Source: Cryptomeria japonica
Taxonomy: Eukaryota; Streptophyta; Pinopsida; Cupressales; Cupressaceae
Assembly (NCBI RefSeq): GCF_030272615.1
Contig: NC_081410.1
Location: 260,016,437 to 260,080,436 of the forward strand
Length of the DNA stretch: 64,000 bases
Direction: 5' to 3'
The notes under the pieces were generated by a model. It was not told where the DNA came from, ran no database searches, and worked only from the letters and a program-made list of their open reading frames with translations. Positions 12,481-24,927 of this stretch are shown in pieces (the stretch's first letter is position 1; each line of letters begins with the position of its first letter). A program made the position numbers and the translations under genes.

Positions 12481-13930
12481 GTCTATAAGAGGAAGAGGGA
12501 AATCCTCATCTTCTGGAACCTTAGAAAGGTTTTCACTAGAAGAAACACGCTTTATTTTTTAATTTTATGGTCTATAGGTGCCTTAGAAATATTTTCACCA
12601 TCTCTTGAATTTTTAATTCTTTTTCAATTTTGCAATTAAGGATCCCCTCTTCCTTTAAGTAACCTTGATGATATAGCTTGTATAATATTTATGGAGTAGG
12701 GTCATAATACGGTGCACATTCAGTCACACCTAGGAATTCAAGGACCCCTACATCGCTTTGGAGTGTGTCAAGGTCTGCAACAGTTTGGTTCCAATCGATG
12801 AGTTCAAGATTGCAAAGTGGGAGGTCAATTAGGAAAATGGATGTGTAAAAAAGGATGGAAGTTTCGAATGTAGAGAAGTTATCCATACCATCATACACTT
12901 GTTTGAAAACCTCCTTAGGTATGTCTTCAATGTCAATGAAACTGCTCTCATCATTTTCAGAAGTGCCTGCTAAAGTTGAGGCTTCATTAGAGGGATGTCC
13001 AAAGCCAAGCCCCTGATGATTAACATTAAGAATTACATCCAAAGGTCTTATAATTCCTCTCTCTTCTTGACCTAATCCTCCACCTTGGTAATTCCATTGT
13101 TTGGTAGCCAATTTTTATGCTACTGGATATTTTCCTTTGAAGTAACCAAGGTGGGCATCACTATCTTCAGGAGGACATTTATAGAGCCATTGATTAATAT
13201 CTCCTTTTGTAATGTCATGATTAAGTTCTCCATGAGATTGAAATGTAGTAGGATCAAATTCTCTTGCAACGGGTTCCTTCTTTTTTTGCTCTTTGGTGGG
13301 CTTGCCATGGGAACAAGGATCTAAGGATTTCTCCATAGTCTGTGTTATTGATCTTGAGTTGGGAGAAGTGCAATGAAATAGAGGTTTTCTCTTTTGTAGC
13401 AGTAAGTATAGAATTGGGGTCAACATAGGAGGATAATGAAATGGCATGAGGCGTTCCAATGGTAATCCCATGGCAATGATATGAATAAGGTGATGAGGCC
13501 TCAATAGTATGACTACACTCAAATGGCTATGAATCTCCATGGATAGTGATTTCACAACCTTGATATGGGAATTTAGACACTAATGAAAAGTGGATGGGAC
13601 AACTTGCATGGCTTGAATCCATGGATGATCAAGGAGAATATTGAATGGGAGGTCAAGATCAACAATGTGGCACAATAAGTTTTGCATTTTTGGACCCACC
13701 TGAATAGGAATATTTACCATGCCAATAGAACTCCTTTTAACATTTTCTTATGTTAAGATTGTAATAGTTTGATTATGCATATCTGCAATAGTGTACCCCA
13801 CTTGAATGAAAAACTTTAATGTACAAAGATTTTGGGCAAAACCATTGTTAATAAAGACTCTTTTCACCTTGTACCATTTTACAATAGATTCAATGTTAAG
13901 TGGGCGATTATGATTAGGATCAGGAACCAT
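12481..13930 (-). pseudogene. Retropepsin region and G-patch-like segment of the Tat-type element
   Basis: Reading leftward from 13930 the frame has MVPDPNHNRPLNIESIVKW and then INNGFAQNL (near 13850), a worn form of the retropepsin D-S/N-G active site. A flap/C-terminal block follows: LPFNILLDHPWIQAMQVVPS (near 13660-13600, usually LLGRPWI). 13111-12689 begins MATKQWNYQGGGLGQEERGI and later NHQGLGFGHPS, a glycine-rich G-patch-like segment that sits between protease and RT in this element group; the same segment recurs near 38240, 51190 and 57430. The catalytic Asp appears replaced by Asn and there are several frameshifts. Role in the family: polyprotein cleavage. Confidence 0.75.
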
Positions 13931-14806
13931 AGCGTTTGATTGGGTGAAAATTAGATGGTATCCTTATCACTAAGGTTTGCACCCTTGCTAAGCCTAGACT
14001 CAGCTAACCTATGAAATATGGGACTACTTTTAGGTTGTGGGTACCCTATAATGAAAGTAGACCTCTAGAGAGGGTTGGTTCCCTTTGAAACTCTCTAAAA
14101 CTACTAATTTTTTGACAAGGAAAAGGGAAGAATAATAGTCTGAAACATAAACCTACGACTAGTTTGAGGTGATGCACCAATGTTTGTTTTTCTGGTTTAA
14201 TAATGATTGATTGTACAATTGTATTAATTAATAAAAACACCCTTGTTCACATCTAATTCATGTTTAAGATGATCATAAACATTTCATATGGAGGTGTGTT
14301 TGTTTCAGTTCGCATAAAGATGAAATGATTCATATAGTATTGTTGACTGAAATGAATGTTTCACACAACATATGACCTAGTCAAAACATAAAACTACATG
14401 CTAATAAACATTGCATAGATGAGATAAAATCAAAGGACTTAAATAGTCACAATAGATTTCATAAAAAACATACAAACACCATGAATTTGACAAGATAGAT
14501 GAGTAGGAACAACAACTTTCTTATTGAATTTTTAGAAGAATTTGATTACATTTTATGAAAAATACTTCAAAGTAGTCAAAAGGTTTGAGTTACTAGACAA
14601 GTATTTTTGTTGTACACGCAGAAAAGAAAGCAAGAACTAACTTGAAAATGAGTCGAATTTTCCTCTTTATTGAAAGTTGTTCCAGAATTTTCAAATTTGG
14701 CTCCTTTTGCTCTTCATGACTGAGCTGATCCGTAGGTGTGTTGGCTACTCTTTGTCCTTAAAATCATGTGCTAATTGATGATTTTTTCTCAAAATCAGGA
14801 TCAAAC
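13931..14806 (-). other. Non-coding remainder of the Tat-type element left of an insertion
   Basis: No open frame with a recognisable motif. In element order the C-terminal end of gag would be expected here on the minus strand. Instead recognisable gag resumes only at 23890, beyond the LTR element inserted at 14807-22172. The stretch may include further small insertions. Confidence 0.35.
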
Positions 14807-15967
14807 TGTTGGAATCTATGAACACTGAGAGGGGGGGGTGGGTGGGGGTGAATTAGTTCTCTTCAATTAATAACTTTCTTAACCTGATTCTTAAACCACA
14901 AGATGCAAATGAATAAAAGAAAAGTGCAGAAACTGGATGCAAACAAGCACAAAACCATAACACCAGAATTTTTTACATGGAAACCCAGAAAGGGAAAAAC
15001 CATGGTGGGATTGAGACCCACAATATTATGATACTGTGATCAGGAGTATAATAATATTACAAGAGGGGAATGCACATGCATTTAGGCACACTGCCTAGAG
15101 CTCACTGCTCAATTACAAAAGAGGGCTACGACCCTGAAGGTAGGCTTAGTGCCTTACAAAGATTACAAATGATAACAAGAATGTTTGAACTGATGAGTAG
15201 CATCTACTAATGCCAAAATGTAGTTTCAGTTAAGCGCAAAAGGTCTTTTGTCACTATTTTGTCTCACTGCACTGTTTTGTTGCTCTGTAACATACCGAAG
15301 CACAAATCTCTCAACCGCACGAGTGAAACTGAGCACCTAACACTCATACAACTTTTTCGCACTCATATCTATCTACAAAATGCTCAAATGAATCGATCTT
15401 ATATATCTGCACCATCAAATTAAATCAATTCCATGTCGACCTGAAAACCACATTACATGCAACATGAAACATGTACCAATAAGCCAACTCATTTCGATTA
15501 CCAATCCATATGCAGACCTAAAATAATTGATAAAATGATTCACACATGTCAGCTCAATCACCTTGAACTCAAAAACAATCACTGAAATCATACCAAATAT
15601 TCTGCATAACATGTTACACCAAAATAACTTTGTTCTTCCTGAATTATCAAATACCGGATCTTCAAGCTTGCACGTGAATCAATACCAGAGACTAGGATTG
15701 TGAAATAAGCTACCTCAAACATCCAATCAACTACCTTTATCAGTGCAACCAAAACTATACAATCATAATTGAGATAGAACTTAATGTATTTACACTCTAT
15801 ATTCCCCCTTCCAGAATAAGCATGGATGAATAACAAACTTCCCAAAAATTCCTGTAGATTAGTTCTACATATACCAAATATAATTTTTGATATAAATTGC
15901 CATCAATGACAACCCCAAAGTATTCCTTAGGCACAAATCTCTATCGGTACAGTGTCTCTTGCCAATA
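14807..15967 (-). repeat. 3' LTR of the 14807-22172 element
   Basis: In plus-strand text it begins TGTTGGAATC at 14807, then a G-rich run and GTGAATTAGTTCTC, and ends CCAATA at 15962-15967. Read on the element strand the end is CACCCCCCCCTCTCAGTG...CCAACA, typical of copia-type LTR ends. It is longer than its partner because of extra sequence at about 15815-15895. Confidence 0.85.
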
Positions 15968-15980
15968 ATATCCCCTTTGG
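15968..15980 (-). promoter_or_regulatory. Polypurine tract (minus)
   Basis: ATATCCCCTTTGG on the plus strand reads CCAAAGGGGATAT on the element strand, directly abutting the 3' LTR. This is the expected plus-strand primer for reverse transcription. Confidence 0.75.
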
Positions 15981-16381
15981 CATTGATGGCAACACTTGTG
16001 AAAAATGACACTGTTAACCCAAAACAACAAAACTCCAAAACTGCAAAAATCTCAAAATTCCATTTACTCAACAAGATCCCCTTGAGAATATGCAACATTT
16101 TTCACTCCACTATCTCCCCCTTTGACATCAATGTCAAAGGTAGGTATTTGCCAAAATTTATGTACAAGAATATACACAGTTACTTACAAAAATTTGAAAA
16201 TATCTGTAAAAATTGTCTTCGGGGATTGTAGGTGACCATCCCAACCTTTCTTCAAATTCTCCAAAATATTAATTAGAGCACTAAACAAATAAGTGTGCAT
16301 CTCTACTCCTTTAAGGTTTGAAGGAACACTCTTACTCAGAGCATTCGTTGCATCCTGCTGACTACTGAGCAAAGTATCTAA

Positions 16382-19300
16382 TCAAGGAGTGATAAGGTTC
16401 CTGAGTTCTCCCACTCTACCTAAAATTATGTCATTTTCCTGATTTAATCTCTTTCTTTTATCAAGTATACCCATCACTTGAGCTTCAAAATTTCTAGAAG
16501 AAACTGATTGGGGGGCATATGATTGAGATATGTCGGCTAATTGACCTTCACACTCTTTTATTTTCTTATTAATATCAATAGTAAGCTTAGGCAAAATAAA
16601 ACGTGACTTATATATATTACCTCCTTCATCCAATGCATCTTGTATGCCCTTCACAGCGGTTATCAGACTAGCCCTATCTCCTTCAACTATTCTCAACATT
16701 GTTCTCAGCTGCATAGCATTAAATTGACTCAAAACCTTTGCATCAACTGCTTTCTCCAAAAATACAAAATGAGAATCTACTGCCTTTAACATACTCCTTA
16801 GCTTACCGGAGGGAGTATCAATTGGATCTTGCTTCAAGGATGGCAAAATCTTCTCCAATACATTTGTGGCCAAAGATATAAGCTCCTTGTCTTCGGTGTG
16901 AGACTTGAGTAAGTCCTCACTTTCTTTGGATTGTGTAAGAGCTGCAAGTTTTAGTGCTTGAATGGGAAACAATGAGCTAAGATCTATAGGTCCTTGGGTG
17001 AGATCAACTGTGTCAGTGATTATTTGCTTTCCTTTGTCTACCACAGTGTCTCTTGCCGCTGGAGCATGTTCAATCTTATCTCCATACTTTTCCTTCTCTG
17101 CCTCTTCACCCTTCTCACCACCAACCTCTTGAGCATCCTTCTCTGATTCAACATTTATTACCAGAGGAATTTGATCAGCTTCACCAGAGTCTGCAACCTT
17201 CTGAGTATCACCAGTCTCATCTCCAACTGCTACTTTCTCCTTTGCTTGCTCATCCGGAGTGGAGGTATCATCCTGTGTATGTACTTCTGGAATGGTGTCA
17301 TCTTTCACTGAATTGATCTCATACTTATGCTCTTCCAAAACTTGTTTTAAAATTGTTTATGTTTCCTTGGCTACTTCAGCAATTTTTCCAAACATTATCT
17401 TATTCACTCTAGTTTTACTTATGAATCTACTCTTCACAAGGTTAATAAGACTATCCACTTCACTCTTAGAAATTACAGAGCACAAATTAATTAATACATA
17501 TTATTTTATTCTCTCATCTTCCTGACTATCTGTATGCCTTATGGCATACAAAATTTCATATAAACCCTTCAAAATCATTGTCGATAATTCTATCGGGGCT
17601 TTACCATATACATTCATGTATTATACTATGACTTCTTCTATTGCTCTTTGATTATTCTCATCACAATTCTCATAGCATTCATATACATGCTTCAAATTTC
17701 CTTCCTTTACAATTGAATCAACTAACTCACTTAATGAAATGGGGGGCACAATAGTGTAGTTACCTTCTAGTTTTCCAGATTTCAGCACTTCATCAAGCTC
17801 AGACTTGGACTTCTTGCTAGGACGAGGTCTACCAGATTGTTTAGCTCCAACTTTATGCTTCTTGTTTGGCTAACCTTCACCGGATGGTGGCTTCTTGACT
17901 GCCCTGGCAAAGGTAGTAGTCTTCTTCACTTCCCTCACTATTTCATCAAATTATGTCTCTTCTTCTATAGTGGCTTCCATGCAAACTCTCTCAAGCTTCC
18001 CTTTCTTCCTCTTCTCTACTCCATCAGATGATTTGGTTTGAGGCTTTGGTGGAGGGACAAGATTTTGAGCACTGAAGGAAGGTACTGACTTTTTTTGCCT
18101 TGGCTTAGGAGTAGTAGAGGCCAATTTGGTCTTCTTGGGTTGGACCACGTCCTCCTCCTTCAAGGTATTTTTCTCTCTGGCCCTACGGACTGCTTCCTTG
18201 GTAATGCCCATATCTTCAGCAAGTTGTTCTACTTATTTCCTTACTCTCTTCTGTATTCCAGGCTTAGTGAATTGGGAGTGCAGGCTCAAACTCTTTTCTT
18301 TATAAGTCCCAAATCTCTCTTCATTTTCATCCATCGGCTTGCTCAAAAGATGTTGAGAATACATATCAAGAGTATTTGTATCAACTTCATACCCCATGCA
18401 CATGGTCCACACTATTCTTGGCTCAGCTACTTCCATTAAACATTTATCAATTTCCACCATGAGGCATATGGTATCCTCATACTTTTCTACAATCTCCTTT
18501 TGAATCCTTTCTCTGCTCTGCATCATACCCTGGAAAAACTTAAAATATCCCCACATAACAACTTTTTGTGTTTGTGCATCACCCAATCCTTGCAAAGCTT
18601 CCTTAATCTGCACATCCACCAGTTTATCATATGCCCATTGTACCTTACCTACACCGGGGATCTCCTTCAAGAAGTAAAATGCCAAATAGACAATCAAAGT
18701 ACCAAACTTGAAAATGTGCTTCTTGTCCTGCTTAATTTTCTTTGGGTTACTCATAAGCTCACTAAGAAGCACTCCACATACGTCATATAACTTATCCTCT
18801 TTACGGATTTGATAGGCTGCATAAATTATAGTACTAGAGACTGATTTTTCCCTGCTAGATTGATATACTTTATACCATGTCACCATGGAAACAAATCTGA
18901 CATCATACTCAATAATATTACTAATTGTCATTGATCTGCTATCATGTTAGCAACCTATTACCTCTATCACTATTGTGTTCTTCACATTCCTTAACCCAGG
19001 AACTTCACCAGTTGCATTCAGACATGTCACAACTTGGATTGCATTATTGGTGATCTTGTATGGTTTATCAAGCCATATGAATTCATCATGGACCCTTCTC
19101 AAAATATATCTAACCCATTCAGGTTAATTGAAAACCAAAAAAGTTCACAAACTGAATGAAACCCTTATCCTGCAGAGACTTGAAATCTGGTTTTAGATTT
19201 ACCATATCATATATCATGTGCTTGGTATAAAGTGATAGCATTTTAACATTACCAAGCTCTTCGATATTGTAGTGGATGTATGTTCTAATGTCCTCAATGT

Positions 19301-19424
19301 GAAAAAACCCATACAAAATAAATGAAAATGCTCCATCTGGATCATCTTCCATCAATTTGTATAGATATTTCTTGAATTTAGGCCTTGCCCTATCAGTGAT
19401 CTCAACAACCAATGGAGCTGCCAC
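16382..19424 (-). pseudogene. Large unknown ORF (about 1000 codons with a few stops) carried by the non-autonomous element
   Basis: One degenerate frame can be followed leftward from MAAPLVVEITDRARPKFKKY at 19424 to TAA near 16382. The main open pieces are 19424-19119, 18931-18233, 18211-17951 and 17338-16382. Domains in order: a globular N-terminal part; a segment KPYKITNNAIQVVTCLNATG (near 19060-19000) reminiscent of plant-mobile-domain or transposon-captured ORFs; a helical part; then a Lys/Pro-rich nuclear-type linker (VQPKKTKLASTTPKPRQKK near 18150-18090) and a second one near 17850. The C-terminal 318 codons start with a Glu/Asp-rich segment and end in long amphipathic helices (DKRKRLNQENDIILGRVGEL). 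There is no enzymatic motif. I do not recognise it as any cellular gene. The position between gag and 3' LTR replaces pol. Confidence 0.6.
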
Positions 19425-19872
19425 ACTAGAAACCAGATGATGCCATTATTGAATTCTAGGTTATGAACAAATAGCTTTGAACTCAGAAAATACCTTTTGA
19501 CTTCAACCGAATGTAAGAAATCTTTGTTGAATTCTCACAAGCTCTGGTTTAGCTGCACAATCTTCTTCGCTACACTCTTCTGCTTTTTTTCTTTGATTGC
19601 AATGTGAGAAATGAATGTTAAAATGCCTTTTTATCCTTTGAATACCTAACTTTAAGGTGCGATAAATTCTTAACCCTAAACTTCTCTTGGATGCTTCGTG
19701 TCTCATGAATATTGTACCAAAGCATCAAATCGACATGAAATCTTCCAAATATCTCTTAGGATAATCTGCACAATTATCTACAATCATTTGCAACCATCCA
19801 CAACCAATTACAAATCTCAAAAAGGGGGTTTTAAGGATCTGCATGAAAAGCTTCCCCCTAAGGCCAAATACC

Positions 19873-21021
19873 TTACTTACCGGATGAAGATCCAACACCA
19901 GAATCAGGTGTGGACCCATCTACTGCATTTGAATCATCCTTCTTTACCCACATCTTCTTTTGATTCTCTTTGATCTCTTCAACCTTTGCTTTTCCCTTTT
20001 CATCTTCTTTGTTCTTGTCTATCGAAGCATTCTCACTCATATTCTTGCTTCTACAGTATTTTGCAATATGACCGGTTTTGTTGCAAGCATAACAGATAGT
20101 GTTGTTTCTCTGATTAGGCCTAGAATTGCCTTGATTTCCTCTAGATCTTCATTGTTAGAAATATGTCCAAATCTTCCACAAGCATAGCATCTTACATTTC
20201 TCCTATTTACCATACTTCTACATTCAACTGACTTATGATCGTATTTATTGCAATTGAAACATTATTTGGAGAATGATGAATTATTTTGATTAGCTCTATT
20301 TCTGCATTGTCTTGCCATATGACCAAATTTATTATAAATAAAACATTTACCATTGAATTTATAATCATTAGGCTATCTTATCGGAGGTCTCTTATTCTTC
20401 TGATGATTGCGTTGACCAGATCCAGAGCTTTCTCCTTTCTCAAATCCAAGTCTTCCCATATCACCTTTACTCCTCTGACTTTGTAGCATTTCATCCAGCT
20501 TGGCTGAGATAGCATTGAATTTTTCTTTGTACTCATTAGAAGTGGTAAGTTCATCTCTTAGAAATATAATCTCTCTCAAGCTCTTGCTCATTATTCTTGG
20601 ATTGTATCAATTCAAGCTTCAACAAGTCATTTTCATGATTCAATTTGCAACATTCATCAAATCTATCCTTCAATGACTGAGTCAAACTTTCTTCACTCTT
20701 CTTCCTGTCTTCAATCTCCTTCTTTAGCTTCATCACAATGGATTGCATTTTATTCTTCAGGATTGCATTATCTCTAGCAATTTTTTCACATTCATCTGTC
20801 TTGTCTTTCAAAACTTGATCATCAATGCTTTGCTCTCCTTTCTCCTCGAGTTTGTCCATCAACTCCTTTCTCTTTTCTTTGGATGTGTTCACTTGATCTT
20901 TCAATGACTCAATGAAATTTTTAGCATCACTCAGATTTATTCTCAAGTTACTTGTTTCTTTTCTTGTTGCATCTAGTTCTTCAAGAGCCGCAATAAGTTG
21001 CTTCTGCAAATTGGAGTCCAT
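19873..21021 (-). pseudogene. gag: Gag-like protein: coiled coil plus four zinc knuckles
   Basis: The likely start is MDSNLQKQLIAALEEL (ATG at 21021-21019). The first 170 or so residues are almost entirely charged heptad-like helix (LMDKLEEKGEQ, MKLKKEIEDRKKSEESL). After a frame change near 20570 a Ser/Gly/Arg-rich stretch leads to four CCHC-type knuckles. CFIYNKFGHMARQC (near 20340-20300) has its second Cys changed to Tyr. CFNCNKYDHKSVEC (near 20263-20222) is complete. CYACGRFGHISNN (near 20190-20150) has lost the last Cys. CYACNKTGHIAKYC (near 20095-20054) is complete. The frame closes at TAA 19875-19873. Family role: packaging of element RNA. Four knuckles is more than the one or two common in plant LTR elements. 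Confidence 0.72.
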
Positions 21022-21072
21022 TGATTCTCTCTCCCAAATCTTCCTCAAGTTGTTAGGATTCCTCAGAGGAAC

Positions 21073-21089
21073 TAAGCTCGGATACAAAT
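21073..21089 (-). promoter_or_regulatory. Primer-binding site, worn initiator tRNA-Met type
   Basis: On the element strand the text immediately inside the 5' LTR reads ATTTGTATCCGAGC. It matches 10 of 12 bases of TGGTATCAGAGC, the initiator tRNA-Met complement used by plant copia elements; the neighbouring copia element has the perfect form. Confidence 0.7.
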
Positions 21090-22172
21090 TGTTGGAATCT
21101 ATGAAAACTAAGGGGGGGAGGTGAATCAATGTTCTACAATTAATAACTTTCTTAACTTGATTCCTAAACCACCAGATGCAAATGAATAAAAGCAAAGTGC
21201 AAAAATTGAATCTAAACAAGCACAAAACCATAACAATAGAATTTTTACATGGAAACCCGGAAAGGGAAAAAACATGGTGGGATTGAGACACACAATATTA
21301 TACTATTGTGATCAAGAGTATAATAATATGACAAGAGGGGAATGCACATGCATTCAGGCACATTGTCTAGAGCTCACTACTCAATTACAAAAGAGGGCTA
21401 GAACCCTTAAGGAAGGCTCGCTGCCTTACAAAGATTATAAATGATAACAAGAATGTTTGAACTAATGAGTAGCATCTACTAATGCCTAAATTTATTTTCG
21501 GTTAAGCACAAAAGGTATTTTGCAACTATTATGTCTCATTGCTCTATTTTGTTTATCTTTCATAGACCAGAGCACAAATCTCTCAACCGCACAATTCAAA
21601 CTATGCACCAATTCTCATACAACCTTCGTACACTCATATCTATCTACAAAATACTCAAATGAATCAATCTTATATATTCGCACCATCAAATTAAATCAAT
21701 TCCATGTCGGCCTGAAAACCGCATAAAATGCAACATGAAACGTGTAACAATAAGTCAACTCAAACCAATTACCAATCCATATGCAGGCCTAAAAAAATTG
21801 ATAAAATGCTTCACACATGTCAGCTCAATCACCTCAAACTCAAAACCAATCACCAAAATCATCCCAAAGATTTTGCATAACACGTTATACCAAAATAACT
21901 CTATTCTTCCTGAATTACTAGATACTAGATCTTCAATCTTGCACGTAAGTCAATGCCAGAGACTAGGATTGTGAAAGAATCTACCTCGAACATCCAATCA
22001 ACTACCTCTATCACTGCAACCAAAACTATGCAATCAGAATTGAGATAGCACTCAATGTATTCACACTCTGTATTCCACCTTCTAGACTTAAGCATATATC
22101 TCTACCATCAATGACAATTCTGAACCATTCCTCATGCACAAATCTCTACCTGTACAGTGTCTCTTACCAACA
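21090..22172 (-). repeat. 5' LTR of the 14807-22172 element
   Basis: Direct-repeat partner of 14807-15967. It starts TGTTGGAATC and ends CCAACA (22167-22172). It lacks about 80 bp present in the other copy and differs at many single positions. Confidence 0.85.
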
Positions 22173-23889
22173 TGAACCACTTTTGAATTTGAAAATTGGT
22201 TGTTTTGGGTGGATGGACTTGAAAATTCCCCCCCAAAAAGTGGGTTGAAACTGAAAGAAGCATGCAGTTAACTGCCTTAAAACTCTCCTCAACTAATGTT
22301 TAACCCATATGATATCTTTTACTAATAGTGAAATATTGTAGGAGCTCTAGAATCCCACTTCCTTAGGCCTTGAACTAATGACATTTCAAAAAAAAATCCC
22401 TTTCTATTGATGAGACAATCCTATACATGAACAATTAATCACTTGATGCTACCCTATATGTTGCTCATTGTAACTGAAAGCCTACTTCATGTACTGTGTG
22501 CCATGCTTGTTCTTAGTTCCTAAAGGCAAACATCTTAAGTGTAATATCATGCTTTGACTACCATGAACTTTTTAACTCCTCTGCCCTATTCTTCATGGGT
22601 TATAATGAATGTATTCTTATATATGTCATTACATGGATTATTCTGGTTTGATTGTTATTTACCATAAAGGCTTTTGTTCTATGCCAAATTGTCATGGAAG
22701 CCCTATGTATTTCATCAATGAAACCCATTGTGCTCATTGCCCTTAGACTGACACCTTTCAAGAAGCTCCAAAAGATCTTTGCCTCTTTGACAGTCATTGT
22801 ATTTGATGAAGAATAGTCTCTAACTTGTCTCTTATTCTATTATTTGGACTGCTCATAAATATTCAATATGACTATTCTTTCAGCAATTACACTGTATCTT
22901 AATGATTGGTTCTACCATTTCATTTTACTACCCTTGAACTCTATTTTACTATGTTCGCAATACACAATATAAACTAATTCACTGACTTACCCTTCTTTGG
23001 GGAAGCATGGTTTGAAACCTTGACTTTGAAAGGGCTACTATCACTGCACCTTTCCTCTCTCATCTCTGACATGGATATCATCTTTCACTTATTTCCTCAT
23101 TGTGACTCTTGAATATTTTTCCCACTATAGTCCTCATAAGCTGCTACAAAGGTTTGATCTTTTGTATCTCTATTTTATATTCTGATTTGCTGCTACAGGT
23201 CCATTTGAATTTTTTTCAGTGGTTCTTGACACAATGACCATGAAATGCCAAGTCAAGACTATCCATGAGGTATGTTAGGACTGTTTTGATGGGTTTTTGT
23301 TGATTGCATAAGAACTGTCTTTTGTTTGCTTTGAGTTTTTTCATCAATCTCAAAATCCTATTAGTGCCCTTGAATGATAAAAAGGAATCTTCAACTATTT
23401 CCTTGTTTCTCTTTTAGTTTAGCATTTCCAAGCTATGTCTCTGTTCTTTTATATATTTATGGCCCATATCAATGTTCTTACCCTCTGACTGTAGATGATT
23501 CTAGGCCTAACCACTATTTTATGTCTTTATTTTGATAGTGATGCTTCAGTGTTGGGTACATGTAGCTACTACAGAAGATTGCCTTTTGATGAATGAATGC
23601 TATAACTGTCCAAGATCTGCCACATGAATCTTTATGTATGTTCACTGTAGCTTGAGACTTGAGTTATATTGTTAATGTTGGGACTATTTATTTACTATCT
23701 TTTGTACCTTTCATTCATGTCATCTCTACATCATCATTGTAGCTATGAATGCTCTCAGGAAAATTTGAAAGGCATTTTGTTGTGCTCATTGATAAAACAA
23801 TACCCATGATTTTCATTGCTCCCTGCTCCATCATTCATGAGGTATAATGATTATTTTTTTCTAAGAAGACCTTGACAGTGACTTGACTA
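22173..23889. other. Unclassified insert or spacer between gag and protease of the Tat-type element
   Basis: No coding frame or terminal repeat was recognised in this 1.7 kb. In an intact Tat-type element gag and protease are nearly contiguous, so this sequence together with 14807-22172 is probably foreign. The text is mixed and not low-complexity, apart from a C-run near 22230. Confidence 0.35.
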
Positions 23890-24577
23890 TCATGAGGTAT
23901 GAGACTGACTAGACATAGACATGCCTACTTCTCCTTGAAATTTGGGAAGAGCATTCTTATACATACCTAGATTTTCATTTGGTGACTTTCCTATGGTGGG
24001 GTTGATGTCAATCTTCCCCTGATCAATAAGGTCTTCAACCAAATGTTTAAGTTTCATAAACTTGTTTGTGGCACTACCTTTGATACGATGATAAGTGCAA
24101 TACTTATTCTCTATGTACCAATTGGGTTTGGGTTTAGGTTCATCACATGGTTGCATTTGTGGATATAAAACCAAATTATGTTGCTCTACTCATTTAAAGA
24201 TAACATCTAATGGTTCTCCTAAAGGTGTGAAATAACATTTTGGATTGTTGTGACTAATTTGTCTTGGCGCAGCATGAGAGACATGCATGATAGAATTTGT
24301 CCAATTTGTTTGAGAATATTGTGCCTTCCATTCAGGATTTTGATGTCTCTGATGGTGGATTAACATGCATTTATGGTGAAGGATTGACATATGTTTGTTG
24401 TGGGGGATTGATGTATGTTTGTGGAGGTTAGGGCTTAGTAGCCATAATCATTTGAATAGTTTTAGAGTTAGTCACTCCATCTCTGACAATAATCTTATTT
24501 TTGTTCCAATATCATTATGTAGTATTGTAAATTGCCATCGAGCCAATTTATGCATCATGTTTGTGCCCCTACTTTAG
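23890..24577 (-). pseudogene. gag: Tat-type gag, C-terminal part
   Basis: Two open pieces at 24390-24190 and 24174-23890 join through one stop. The first ends FTPLGEPLDVIFK. The second has NWYIENKYCTYHRIKGSATN and FMKLKHLVEDLIDQGKIDI, then SPNENLGMYKNALPKFQ. This series (PLGEPL.., C-x-YHR-x-KG.., KLKHL..DLID.G.I) is the conserved C-terminal gag block of Tat-lineage elements. In a canonical copy the segment reads CxYHRxxGHxxxxCxxLKHL; here the His/Cys pair is worn to SATNKF. It matches the orientation of the pol at 9180-13930, so it is probably the same element. Confidence 0.78.
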
Positions 24578-24922
24578 CGTGTCCTATCCTCATCACTTTT
24601 CTAGGTTCATTTTATGCATATTCTTTAGCTTTGAGGCCATGAAAAGCCATGGTGAGGTACACCTCTCCCCTAAGCCTTATCTTGGTCCCCTATGTAGAAG
24701 GACCATGGTGCCCAATGTCCTGGTCTAGGACTATGGTTCCTAGCACCATGGTCCCTCTCAATGGGGCCCAAATTTAAATTGGGGCAGGTGTTATATTTCC
24801 CTAGTGGGATTTGACCCTCGTGGCTCCATGTGATCGGTGGAGGTTAGCCTAATCGGTAATTTACCTAGATTCCCCTATATAAAGACATTTGATCAACCTA
24901 ATTTCATTGATCCATTCTAATT
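24578..24922. other. Interposed LTR-like sequence, part 1 (continues at 32238-33030)
   Basis: With the copia element removed, this stretch plus 32238 to about 33030 separates two halves of the gag by roughly 1.1 kb that gag itself does not need. It contains a TATA-like CTATATAAAG near 24884-24893 and a strong dyad, GGACCATGGTGC (24700-24711) with its exact complement at 24743-24754. On the right, a purine tract (minus, about 32580-32556) abuts a CCCAACA end at 32555. This suggests an older, partly deleted LTR insertion or solo LTR. Its ends are not resolved. Confidence 0.4.
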
Positions 24923-24927
24923 GAATC
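24923..24927. repeat. Target-site duplication GAATC (left)
   Basis: Identical to 32233-32237 on the other side of the copia element. Five bases is the usual size for LTR integrases. Confidence 0.92.

Larger units (their letters stand above)
14807..22172 (-). mobile_element. Non-autonomous LTR retrotransposon (minus) with zinc-knuckle gag and unknown ORF
   Basis: Two direct repeats bound this unit, 14807-15967 and 21090-22172. Both start TGTTGGAATCTATGAA and end CCAAYA, a TG..CA structure. Orientation is minus. A primer-binding site copy lies just inside the right LTR and a polypurine tract just inside the left LTR. The interior (15968-21089) encodes a coiled-coil plus zinc-knuckle gag and a long unknown ORF. 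I find no protease, RT, RNase H or integrase. The flanking pentamers (CAAAC at 14802-14806, TGAAC at 22173-22177) are not a clean duplication. The LTRs differ by indels (1161 vs 1083 bp) and many substitutions, so the insertion is old. It lies inside the fragmented Tat-type element. Confidence 0.85.

Noticed and set aside
14802-22177. Target-site duplication of the non-autonomous element
   Set aside because: CAAAC and TGAAC agree at only three of five positions, so a duplication is not claimed.
22173-23889. LTR of the Tat-type element
   Set aside because: It lies between gag and protease in element order, where an LTR of the same element cannot be, and no second copy was found.
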